Source: Rhodospirillales bacterium
GTDB taxonomy: Bacteria > Pseudomonadota > Alphaproteobacteria > UBA8366 > JADFVY01
DNA length: 6,844 bases
Direction of reading: 5' to 3'
Assembly: GCA_024644185.1 (NCBI GenBank)
Contig: JAHELM010000135.1
Coordinates: forward strand, 1 to 6,844
Shown here: positions 1-5,724 of the stretch, one piece after another
How positions within the stretch are numbered: position 1 is the stretch's first letter
Layout of the letters: each line of letters begins with the position of its first letter
The notes under the pieces: generated by a model
The model's input: the letters and a program-made list of their open reading frames with translations, nothing else
Databases searched by the model: none
Told to the model about the DNA's origin: nothing
Translations under genes and position numbers: made by a program

Positions 1-714
1 CCGCACCTTCTGGGCAATCACCGTGGTGAAGGTATGGAAATGCGAGATGGTGAAGACGGTGGTGTTGTAGTTTTCGAACGAAGCCAGAAAGGCGATGACC
101 GCCGCCGAGAAAATCGCCGGCTTCAGGAACGGCAGCAGGATCCTGCGGAACGCCTGGGTATTGCTGGCACCGAGATCGAGAGCCGCTTCCAGCTGCCCGG
201 TATCGAAGCGCTGCAGCCGGGCGATCAGCATCAGCATGCAATAGGACGAGATGAAACAGGACTGGCCAAGGATCGTCAGGAACACGCCGTTGTACAGGAA
301 GCTGCCATATTCCAGCCCCAGCATCTGCGCCACGCGGTCCCAGAACAGGATCGTCGAGATGCCGAGCACGACGCCGGGCATCAGGATCGGGGTCGTGATC
401 AGCGTATAATAGGTGGCGCGCGCCTTTGGCCATATCTGCGTCAGAAACAGCGCGCCGGCGAGGCCGAGCGAGACCGAAAGCACGACCACGCCCACACCGA
501 TTCCGAGCGAGGTCAGCAGTCCGCTCTGCAGCCGATCGTCGCCGGCCAGCTTTACGAACCATTCGAAGGTCAGGCATTCCCACGGCGATACGCGCGGGAA
601 CCCGGAGCTGTTGAAGGCCGTGAAGACCATGATCAACAGCGGCCCGAACAGGAAGCCGAAGAACATCAGCAGATAAAGGCCGAGCATGCCGCGTATCAGC
701 AAAGACCCCCTCAT
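1..714 (-). CDS. ABC transporter permease, PotC-like (3' end cut by window edge)
   Basis: Inner-membrane permease, second of the pair in a polyamine/Fe-type (PotBC-like) importer. I translated the minus strand from the ATG at 714-712; the frame stays open for 238 codons to the window edge. Hydrophobic segments lie near residues 10-33, 67-92, 103-125, 142-166 and 201-219. The EAA loop that docks on the ATPase is clear: EAALDLGAS starting at residue 176, followed by ILLPFLKPAI. The family is usually about 260-280 residues, so roughly the last membrane helix and tail are missing. The start overlaps the stop of the upstream permease gene by 4 bp (ATGA, 711-714), which indicates translational coupling within one operon. 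Family membership is secure; the substrate is not readable from the permease. Confidence 0.9.
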   Translation of the reverse strand, partial: MRGSLLIRGMLGLYLLMFFGFLFGPLLIMVFTAFNSSGFPRVSPWECLTFEWFVKLAGDDRLQSGLLTSLGIGVGVVVLSVSLGLAGALFLTQIWPKARATYYTLITTPILMPGVVLGISTILFWDRVAQMLGLEYGSFLYNGVFLTILGQSCFISSYCMLMLIARLQRFDTGQLEAALDLGASNTQAFRRILLPFLKPAIFSAAVIAFLASFENYNTTVFTISHFHTFTTVIAQKVR

Positions 715-1646
715 CGGCCGATCTCGCCCATCTTGACCCGGAACAGCTTCATCATGCCGAGCACGATGGCCATGCAGGACACCAGCAGGATGATCGCGTA
801 GGCCGCGCCCCGCGGCCAGTTGAAGTATTCGAAAAAGCCCTGATAGATGATCTGCGTGAACCACAGACTGGACGGCCCACCCAGGATCTGCGGCGCGGCC
901 AGCGCGCCCGACGCCAGCATGAACACCATCGTACAGCCCGAGGTAATGCCAGGTTTGGCGAAGGGCATGACGATGCGCCAGTGGATGCGCCACCATGACG
1001 CCCCCATGTCGCGCGCCGCCTCGATCTGATTACGGTCCAGGCTCTCGATGGCGTTGTACAGCGGGAACACCATCAGCAGGACATAGGCGTAACCGAGCCC
1101 GGCATAGAGCGCCACATCGGCGCGGATGAAGTCGATCGAATTATCGATCAGGCCAAGCTGCTTGAGCACGGTATTGATCAGGCCGATATCGCCGAAGATG
1201 ACGCGGAAGGCAAAGGCGCGCAGAATCTCGTTGATCCAGTACGGCACCACCAGCGACAGCGCCAGCACGCGCGCCCAGCCGCCGCGCGCGACCTGGGCCA
1301 GATAATAGGCGATCGGGTAGCACAGCACGAAATTGAACGCGGTAACGAAAAGCGCCGCCAGCAGCGTCCGGCCGAAGACGAGAACATCGACCGCGTTGTA
1401 ACCGTCCGGATTGCCTGGATTGCCGAAGATGAAATACAGGTAATTGGTGACCGTATAGACATCCTCGGGTCCACCGACCTTGCCAGGCGGCAGATCGTGG
1501 CGGAACGAAAAATCGACCATTGCCAGCTGCGGCAGCACGATCAGCACCAGGATCCAGACCGTAACGCCGATCAGCATGAAGGCCGCCATGCCGATGCCGT
1601 TGCGGTCGACAAATCCCTTGAACCACTTCGCCAGCGTCATCGGCAT
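711..1646 (-). CDS. ABC transporter permease, PotB-like
   Basis: Inner-membrane permease of 311 residues, first of the permease pair. It begins with a cytoplasmic N-terminus and a first helix at about residues 20-42. A periplasmic loop of about 45 residues follows, then further helices near 92-115, 126-150, 178-197, 235-255 and 282-300. The EAA motif is at 209-211 (IEAARDMGAS), followed by IVMPFAKPGI; this is the coupling helix that contacts the ATPase. Length and topology match PotB-type permeases. The ATG at 1646 has AGGGG close upstream; a second in-frame ATG at 1640 is almost equally possible. The gene starts 16 bp after the ATPase stop and overlaps the next permease by 4 bp, so the three genes form a tight operon. 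It should form a heterodimer with the 1-714 product. Confidence 0.93.
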   Translation of the reverse strand: MPMTLAKWFKGFVDRNGIGMAAFMLIGVTVWILVLIVLPQLAMVDFSFRHDLPPGKVGGPEDVYTVTNYLYFIFGNPGNPDGYNAVDVLVFGRTLLAALFVTAFNFVLCYPIAYYLAQVARGGWARVLALSLVVPYWINEILRAFAFRVIFGDIGLINTVLKQLGLIDNSIDFIRADVALYAGLGYAYVLLMVFPLYNAIESLDRNQIEAARDMGASWWRIHWRIVMPFAKPGITSGCTMVFMLASGALAAPQILGGPSSLWFTQIIYQGFFEYFNWPRGAAYAIILLVSCMAIVLGMMKLFRVKMGEIGR

Positions 1647-1662
1647 TCCGCCCCTGTGCCCG

Positions 1663-2778
1663 CTATTCTTCGGCCGACAGCGCGCCGGAAGGCAGCGCCA
1701 CCGCCAGATCGGGATCGAATCCGAGGGTCAATTCAGTGCCAGCGCCGGTGCCCCGCGATTGCCCCCCGCGATTGGTCAGCGACATCTTGATCGCGGCGCC
1801 GCCCGCCCCTTCCAGAAAGACGTGGGAACTCTGCCCCTCGAATTCCTCGTTGACGACACGGCCAACCAGACGGTTATCGCCGGAAGATCCGGTCTCCGCG
1901 ATATCCAACGCTTCCGGCCGGATGAACAGCATCGCGCTGTCGCCGGGCTTCAGCGCGCCGCGCGCCGCCGTGGCGATGCGCGCGCGCAGATTGCCGACGC
2001 CGGTGGCAATCACCGCATGCCGGGCGCCGATCGATTTCACGGTGCCGGCAAACGCATTGTTCTCGCCGACGAAAGAGGCGACGAAGGCGGTCGCCGGATC
2101 GCCATAGATGGTCTTGCCGTCGCCGATCTGTTCGATCACCCCTTCGCGCATGACCGCGACATGATCCGACATTGTCAGGGCTTCGCCCTGATCGTGGGTG
2201 ATGTAGATGAACGTCAGACCGACCCGTTTCTGGATGGCGCGCAACTCGGTGCGCATGTGCTGTCGCAATTTCAGGTCGAGCGCCGACAACGGTTCGTCGA
2301 GCAACAGCACCTGCGGCTCGGCGGCAAGGGCGCGCGCCACGGCGACGCGCTGGCGCTGGCCGCCCGACAACTCGTGTACGAACTTGTCGCCCTGGTCACC
2401 CAGCGCGATCAGTTCCAGAAGCTCGTCGGCTCGCTTGCGCCGGGCCTCCTTCGGATGGCCCTTCACCTCCATCGAGAAGGCGATGTTCTCCCAGACCCGC
2501 ATCAGCGGAAACAGCGCCAGATTCTGAAAGATCAGTGCCGTCGGCCGCTTGTTGGGGCCGATGCCGGCCATGTTCTGGCCGCCGATCAGCACCCTTCCCT
2601 CGCTCGGCTCCTGAAAGCCCGAGACGGTCCGCAGGATAGTGGTCTTGCCGCAGCCCGACGGGCCGAGGAAGGAAAAGAACTCACCCTGCTCGATCTTCAC
2701 GCTGGCGTCGCGAACCGCGACGAAATCGCCGAACCTGACCCATAGGTTTTCCAGTTCGACACCGACACCCGCCTTCAT
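1663..2778 (-). CDS. ABC transporter ATP-binding protein, PotA-like
   Basis: Cytoplasmic ATPase of 371 residues that powers the adjacent permease pair. All nucleotide-binding elements are intact: Walker A GPSGCGKTT at 39-47, Q-loop Gln85, signature LSGGQ at 137-141, Walker B VLLLDEP at 157-163, D-loop SALD at 165-168 and H-loop His195. Residues after about 240 form the C-terminal TOBE-type regulatory region typical of PotA/FbpC/MalK-like ATPases. I chose the ATG at 2778 because GAGAGGA sits 5 bases upstream as a good Shine-Dalgarno. A longer reading from a GTG at 2808 would add ten residues but has no clear ribosome site and starts inside a stem-loop. It lies 121 bp downstream of the binding-protein stop, with a terminator-like hairpin between, and 16 bp upstream of the first permease. 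Confidence 0.93.
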   Translation of the reverse strand: MKAGVGVELENLWVRFGDFVAVRDASVKIEQGEFFSFLGPSGCGKTTILRTVSGFQEPSEGRVLIGGQNMAGIGPNKRPTALIFQNLALFPLMRVWENIAFSMEVKGHPKEARRKRADELLELIALGDQGDKFVHELSGGQRQRVAVARALAAEPQVLLLDEPLSALDLKLRQHMRTELRAIQKRVGLTFIYITHDQGEALTMSDHVAVMREGVIEQIGDGKTIYGDPATAFVASFVGENNAFAGTVKSIGARHAVIATGVGNLRARIATAARGALKPGDSAMLFIRPEALDIAETGSSGDNRLVGRVVNEEFEGQSSHVFLEGAGGAAIKMSLTNRGGQSRGTGAGTELTLGFDPDLAVALPSGALSAEE

Positions 2779-2780
2779 GT

Positions 2781-2790
2781 TCTTCCTCTC
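2781..2790 (-). promoter_or_regulatory. Ribosome binding site of the PotA-like gene
   Basis: On the minus strand the sequence GAGAGGAAGA precedes the ATG at 2778. The AGGA core ends 5 bases before the start codon. This decides the start in favour of ATG 2778 over the in-frame GTG at 2808. Confidence 0.7.
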
Positions 2791-2810
2791 AGGTGGGGTA
2801 TCGGGCACGA

Positions 2811-2838
2811 CCCGCCGGCCTCAGACGCCGCCGGCGGG
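2811..2838 (-). repeat. Stem-loop in the leader of the PotA-like gene
   Basis: A perfect 9-bp inverted repeat (CCCGCCGGC at 2811-2819, GCCGGCGGG at 2830-2838) with a 10-base loop. It lies between the terminator-like hairpin after the binding-protein gene and the ribosome site of the ATPase gene. No T-run follows, so it looks like an mRNA structure (stability or processing) rather than a terminator. Function is inferred only from position. Confidence 0.45.
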
Positions 2839-2847
2839 CATGCCCTG

Positions 2848-2883
2848 AAAACAAGGGCTCCGGGTCCATGCGGACCCGGAGCC
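2848..2883 (-). terminator. Rho-independent terminator or attenuator after the PotD-like gene
   Basis: A perfect 12-bp stem (2856-2867 with 2872-2883, arm GGCTCCGGGTCC) closes a 4-base loop. On the minus strand it is followed by CTTGTTTTC, so the stem is GC-rich with a T-rich tail. It starts 17 bp after the stop of the binding-protein gene and precedes the ATPase gene of the same apparent operon. It is therefore more likely a partial terminator or 3'-end stabiliser that gives extra binding-protein transcript than a true operon end. Confidence 0.75.
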
Positions 2884-2899
2884 GTACTCCCTGGCGCAA

Positions 2900-4069
2900 T
2901 CAGGCGCTCTGGAACTTGTTGACGTATTCGGTACGAACGTCGGCGTACCAGGGCTGCGTCGGCGGCCACGGATTGAGCTTGGCCAGCGCATCGCCCGGAT
3001 AGGCATCCGCGAAGTTCTTGGAGTATTGCGGGCTGGCGAATTTCTCCGCACCCAGAACCGGCGTGTTGTAGCCATGCGTATCGATGGCCTTGCCGGCGGG
3101 TTCCGCCTGATAGGCGTATTCGATGAAGGCATAGGCCTGATCGATGTTCGTGGCGCCAACCGGAATTGCCATGCCATCGACCCACGCCATGGCGCCTTCC
3201 TTCGGCGCCCGGAACATGACCGGCTCGCCGGCCGTCTTCAGGGCCAGCGGCGGACCGTCCCAGGTCTGCCCGACGATCACGCCATCGTTCATCAGGCCGT
3301 TCTTCTGGGTATCGCCATCGTTCCACAGGACCTTGATGTTCTTCTTGCGGGCGATGCACCAGGCGGTCACCGTCTCCCAGGCCTTACGCATGTCATCCTG
3401 GTTCTGGTAGCCCTTCCACATCGAGCCGGGCGCAAGCGCGCCGACGGTCTCCATGTAGAGGCCGGCGCACAGCATCATCGAATGCGGACGGCCCATCGTC
3501 TTGCCGGCATTCTCATCCGCCCAGACGTCGCCATAGCTGGGGAACTCGCCCTTCGGGCTCCACTTGTCGCTACGCCAGGCGATACCCTCGGTGCCCCACA
3601 TATGCGGCAGCCAGTGCGAGCCCTTGCCCCCGAAATTCCACAGATCGTCGCCGATCTTGGCCATCGCCGGGTTGACGTTGGCGATCGGCACCCGCTTCAT
3701 GTCGATCGGCTGCAGCAGAGCCTGTTCACCCCATTGCGGCGCCCGATCGTTGGTCGGCGAGCAGATGTCGAAGCCCTGCCCCTTGGTGGCCTTCAGCTTG
3801 TTGAGAATTTCCTCGTTCGAGCCGATGCCGGTAAAATTGATCTTGATGCCGGTCTTCTTGGTGAAACCGTCGACGAAACCGGCCGGCAGATAGTCCGACC
3901 ACATCAGGATATTCACCTCACCCGACGACGACAGTGCACTCTTCACGAAGAACGGGCCGGCCGCGGCGACGGCGCCGACCGCGGCAGCGTGCTTGAGCAG
4001 CGTCCGGCGGGAAAACTCCCTCGCCGCGCGCTGGGTCGCAATGCTGGATTGCTTCGATTTCTCGCTCAT
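2900..4069 (-). CDS. Tat-exported ABC substrate-binding protein, PotD-like
   Basis: Periplasmic solute-binding protein of 389 residues. The N-terminus carries a twin-arginine signal (SRRTLLK, residues 20-26, then an Ala-rich hydrophobic stretch to about 41), so it is probably exported folded through Tat. The mature part opens with VNILMWSDYLPAGFVDGF, the PotD-type first strand and helix. By comparison with my memory of E. coli PotD, Trp270, Trp296, Asp298 and Tyr334 fall at the spacing of the polyamine-site residues Trp229, Trp255, Asp257 and Tyr293. The region matching the PotD Asp168/Glu171 pair instead reads PHSMML (195-200), so the ligand may differ. The ATG at 4069 has AGGGA 11 bases upstream. 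It is the first gene of the left operon, divergent from the phosphonate-type genes. Polyamine-type family is sure; polyamine as the actual substrate is not. Confidence 0.9.
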   Translation of the reverse strand: MSEKSKQSSIATQRAAREFSRRTLLKHAAAVGAVAAAGPFFVKSALSSSGEVNILMWSDYLPAGFVDGFTKKTGIKINFTGIGSNEEILNKLKATKGQGFDICSPTNDRAPQWGEQALLQPIDMKRVPIANVNPAMAKIGDDLWNFGGKGSHWLPHMWGTEGIAWRSDKWSPKGEFPSYGDVWADENAGKTMGRPHSMMLCAGLYMETVGALAPGSMWKGYQNQDDMRKAWETVTAWCIARKKNIKVLWNDGDTQKNGLMNDGVIVGQTWDGPPLALKTAGEPVMFRAPKEGAMAWVDGMAIPVGATNIDQAYAFIEYAYQAEPAGKAIDTHGYNTPVLGAEKFASPQYSKNFADAYPGDALAKLNPWPPTQPWYADVRTEYVNKFQSA

Positions 4070-4149
4070 TCGAACTGAACTCCCTGGTTTTGCGAAACCT
4101 GCTTCGGGTCACGCCGTTGTTCTCGGCACTCGAATAGCCGATTGCGCGG

Positions 4150-4179
4150 ATGTTACCGCCACGAAATCGGGAACCGCAA
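4150..4179 (-). promoter_or_regulatory. Weak candidate sigma70-type promoter for the left operon
   Basis: On the minus strand TTGCGG (4179-4174) and TAACAT (4155-4150) are separated by 18 bases. Each matches its consensus hexamer at four positions. This would give a leader of about 75 bases before the ATG at 4069. Such matches occur by chance, so this is only a candidate, alternative or additional to a promoter near the Pho-like element further upstream. Confidence 0.25.
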
Positions 4180-4272
4180 GCGGCAAGGTGACATGGCGCT
4201 TGTGCATGGCAGCCCGGCAGGCCATGCGGGATACCACGGGCAGCCAATTACACGATTGAATATGAACGATTT

Positions 4273-4301
4273 TTCTCAGCATCGTGACAGATCGATGAAA
4301 T
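4273..4301 (-). promoter_or_regulatory. Pho-box-like element facing the PotD-like operon
   Basis: On the minus strand the 18 bases at 4301-4284 read ATTTCATCGATCTGTCAC. Against the PhoB consensus (two CTGTCAT-type 7-mers, 4-base linker) the first repeat matches 5 of 7 and the second matches all 7 allowing the usual Y at the end. A weaker third repeat, CTGAGAA, continues at the same 11-bp period (4279-4273). Ten bases further on is the AT-rich run around 4264-4257, where a -10 element would be expected. PhoB would activate the left operon under phosphate limitation. Assigned by eye, without a scored matrix. Confidence 0.5.
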
Positions 4302-4395
4302 CTGTTGGACCAGCGCCCGCACGCTCTCACGCAACCGGGAAAGACGCCAACTCGAAACTGGCGACTCCAAATTCATCTTCGTTTTTTTCGTTTCA

Positions 4396-4413
4396 CTGTC
4401 ATCGTTCTGTGTT
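4396..4413 (+). promoter_or_regulatory. Pho-box-like element facing the aminoethylphosphonate operon
   Basis: The 18 bases CTGTCATCGTTCTGTGTT contain a perfect CTGTCAT repeat, a 4-base linker and a second repeat CTGTGTT (5 of 7), giving the 11-bp period of PhoB sites. A T-rich run lies just upstream (4382-4388). A -10-like CTATTT is at 4434-4439, about 20 bp downstream, a little farther than in classical PhoB promoters. The element is 114 bp before the ATG at 4527. Phosphate control fits an operon for phosphonate uptake. Confidence 0.55.
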
Positions 4414-4513
4414 CTACTCGTCACTTGGGGACGCTATTTCAGGCCACAACCGGGAATTCACGAACGACCCTGGATATGGCTATTGTGTGGAAGGCGTACC
4501 GACAACAGAAAAC

Positions 4514-4518
4514 GGAGG
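4514..4518 (+). promoter_or_regulatory. Ribosome binding site of the phosphonate binding-protein gene
   Basis: GGAGG with 8 bases to the ATG at 4527. Together with the signal peptide that begins at this ATG, it fixes the start and excludes the longer open frame reaching back to 4305. Confidence 0.85.
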
Positions 4519-4526
4519 CACAACAG

Positions 4527-5579
4527 ATGAAGACGAGACGTTTGATCGCGGGCGCAGCGTCGCTTGCGACGGGCATGGCAGCGACGATGGCGATGGTCGC
4601 CGGACTTGGTGTCGGGACCGCGCGGGCGGAAACCGAACTGACGGTCTACACCGCTGTCGAGGCCGAGGACCTGAAGCGGTATGCCGAGGCGTTCAACCAG
4701 GATCACCCGGATATCAAGATCAACTGGGTTCGCGACTCGACGGGCGTCGTCACCGCCAAGCTGCTGGCGGAAAAGAACAACCCGCAGGCCGATGTGGTCT
4801 GGGGCCTGGCCGCCACCAGCCTCTTGCTGCTGAAGGGCGAGGACATGCTGGCGCCCTATGCACCCAAGGGCCTGGACAAGCTGTCGGCGAAATTCCGCGA
4901 TTCGGACGGCACGCCGAGCTGGACGGGCATGGATGCGTGGATTGCCGCGCTCTGCGTCAACACGGCGGAATTGCAGGCCAAGAACCTGCCGATGCCGGCC
5001 AGTTGGGCCGATCTGACCAAGCCTGTCTACAAGGGCTATGTGGTCATGCCGAACCCGGCGTCGTCGGGCACCGGCTTCCTTGACGTCTCGTCCTGGCTGC
5101 AAATCTTCGGCGAGGCGGGCGGCTGGGATTACATGGACAAGCTGCACAACAACATCGCCTGGTACACCCATTCCGGCTCCAAGCCCTGCAAGCAGGCTGC
5201 TGCCGGCGAAATCCCGATCGGCGTATCCTTCGCCTTCCGCGGCGCCAAGGAAAAGGCACGCGGCGCCCCGGTCGAGATCGTCATCCCCACCGAAGGCGTC
5301 GGCTGGGACATGGAGGCGACGGCCATCGTCAAGGGCACCAAGAAGATGGACGCGGCGAAGATTCTGGTCGACTGGACCGTCACCGAGAAGGCCAATCGCC
5401 TCTATAACGAGGGCTATGCGGTGGTTGCCATCGAGGGAATCGCCAAACCGGTCGAACATTTCCCGCCGGGCATCGTCAATGCGATGATCGACAACAACTT
5501 CTTGTGGGCGGCGCAGAATCGCGACCGTATCCTGACCGAGTGGCAGAAACGCTACGACGCCAAGTCGGAAGCGAAGTAA
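4527..5579 (+). CDS. phnS2: 2-aminoethylphosphonate-type ABC substrate-binding protein
   Basis: Periplasmic binding protein of 350 residues that should capture 2-aminoethylphosphonate or a related phosphonate for import. A Sec signal peptide spans residues 1-34 (KTRR, a long hydrophobic Ala/Gly/Met stretch, then TARA with cleavage before Glu35). The mature chain starts ELTVYTAVEAEDLKRY and carries blocks I recognise from the PhnS2 family: INWVRDSTG (65-73), ADVVWGLAATS (88-98), MPNPASSGTGF (174-184), THSGSKPCKQAAAGE (214-228) and GWDMEATAI (259-267). The Ser/Thr/Gly-rich blocks are plausible oxyanion contacts (inference). Length fits the family. It starts an operon with the ATPase at 5725 and has a Pho-box-like site upstream. 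Family assignment is strong; the exact ligand needs a binding assay. It may correspond to proteins called AepX in newer literature, which I cannot confirm here. Confidence 0.9.
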   Translation: MKTRRLIAGAASLATGMAATMAMVAGLGVGTARAETELTVYTAVEAEDLKRYAEAFNQDHPDIKINWVRDSTGVVTAKLLAEKNNPQADVVWGLAATSLLLLKGEDMLAPYAPKGLDKLSAKFRDSDGTPSWTGMDAWIAALCVNTAELQAKNLPMPASWADLTKPVYKGYVVMPNPASSGTGFLDVSSWLQIFGEAGGWDYMDKLHNNIAWYTHSGSKPCKQAAAGEIPIGVSFAFRGAKEKARGAPVEIVIPTEGVGWDMEATAIVKGTKKMDAAKILVDWTVTEKANRLYNEGYAVVAIEGIAKPVEHFPPGIVNAMIDNNFLWAAQNRDRILTEWQKRYDAKSEAK

Positions 5580-5724
5580 GCCCTTTCCGGAAGATACAGA
5601 CCCCGGCCTCCCGCGGGAGGCCGGGGTTCTTGCGAGGTGACGGCAGACCGGGGCATAGTTCGTATGGCCCCTGGTACAACGGCAACGACAAGAGCGAGGT
5701 CCGCCAAGGACCCCTGGAGGTTTC
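5580..5724 (+). other. Structured spacer between binding-protein and ATPase genes
   Basis: This 145-bp gap holds three possible RNA hairpins: the strong palindrome at 5601-5626 (listed separately), GGGGC/GCCCC at 5650-5654 and 5667-5671 (extendable by CAT/ATG with a one-base bulge), and GGTCC/GGACC at 5698-5702 and 5708-5712. The last one ends 3 bases before the GGAGG of the ATPase gene. No open frame with a ribosome site was seen here. Confidence 0.55.
5601..5631 (+). terminator. Terminator-like palindrome after the binding-protein gene
   Basis: CCCCGGCCTCCCG (5601-5613) is followed at once by its exact reverse complement (5614-5626), a perfect 26-bp palindrome centred on CCGCGG. As RNA it would fold to about 11 GC-rich pairs with a 4-base loop, then TTCTT. 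The T-run is short, so termination is probably partial. It sits 21 bp after the stop and inside the apparent operon, which suggests it raises binding-protein expression relative to ATPase and permease. Confidence 0.65.

Larger units (their letters stand above)
4070..4526. other. Shared divergent promoter region
   Basis: These 457 bp separate the two outward-reading operons and hold no convincing gene. The part from about 4241 to 4500 is AT-richer than the coding DNA and contains the two Pho-box-like elements listed separately. The part from 4081 to 4240 would be the leader of the left operon and holds a 7-bp inverted repeat (GCATGGC at 4204-4210, GCCATGC at 4221-4227, 10-base loop). I recognise no known riboswitch in it. 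Confidence 0.8.

Noticed and set aside
34..801. A 255-codon plus-strand open frame at the left edge
   Set aside because: The opposite strand encodes two permeases with intact EAA motifs. This frame is rich in Gln, Arg and Glu with no membrane or domain features.
1480..2745. A 421-codon plus-strand open frame opposite the PotA-like and PotB-like genes
   Set aside because: It crosses two real minus-strand genes, has low-complexity composition and lacks family motifs. It is a third-position GC artefact.
2779..2808. GTG start at 2808 for the PotA-like gene
   Set aside because: The ATG at 2778 has a strong ribosome site. The extra ten residues (VPDTPPERKN-type) are not expected in the family, and the GTG lies next to a stem-loop without a ribosome site.
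3026..4078. A 350-codon plus-strand open frame opposite the PotD-like gene
   Set aside because: It is a shadow of a confidently identified gene: Arg/His-rich translation, no signal or domain.
4305..4526. Upstream extension of the phosphonate binding-protein gene to an ATG at 4305
   Set aside because: It would bury the signal peptide 74 residues inside the protein and run through the Pho-like promoter element. The ATG at 4527 has GGAGG at ideal spacing.
4070..4526. Riboswitch, small-RNA gene, CRISPR repeat or insertion-sequence end in the intergenic region
   Set aside because: No recognisable conserved core, no repeat-spacer pattern, and no terminal inverted repeats or target duplications were seen.
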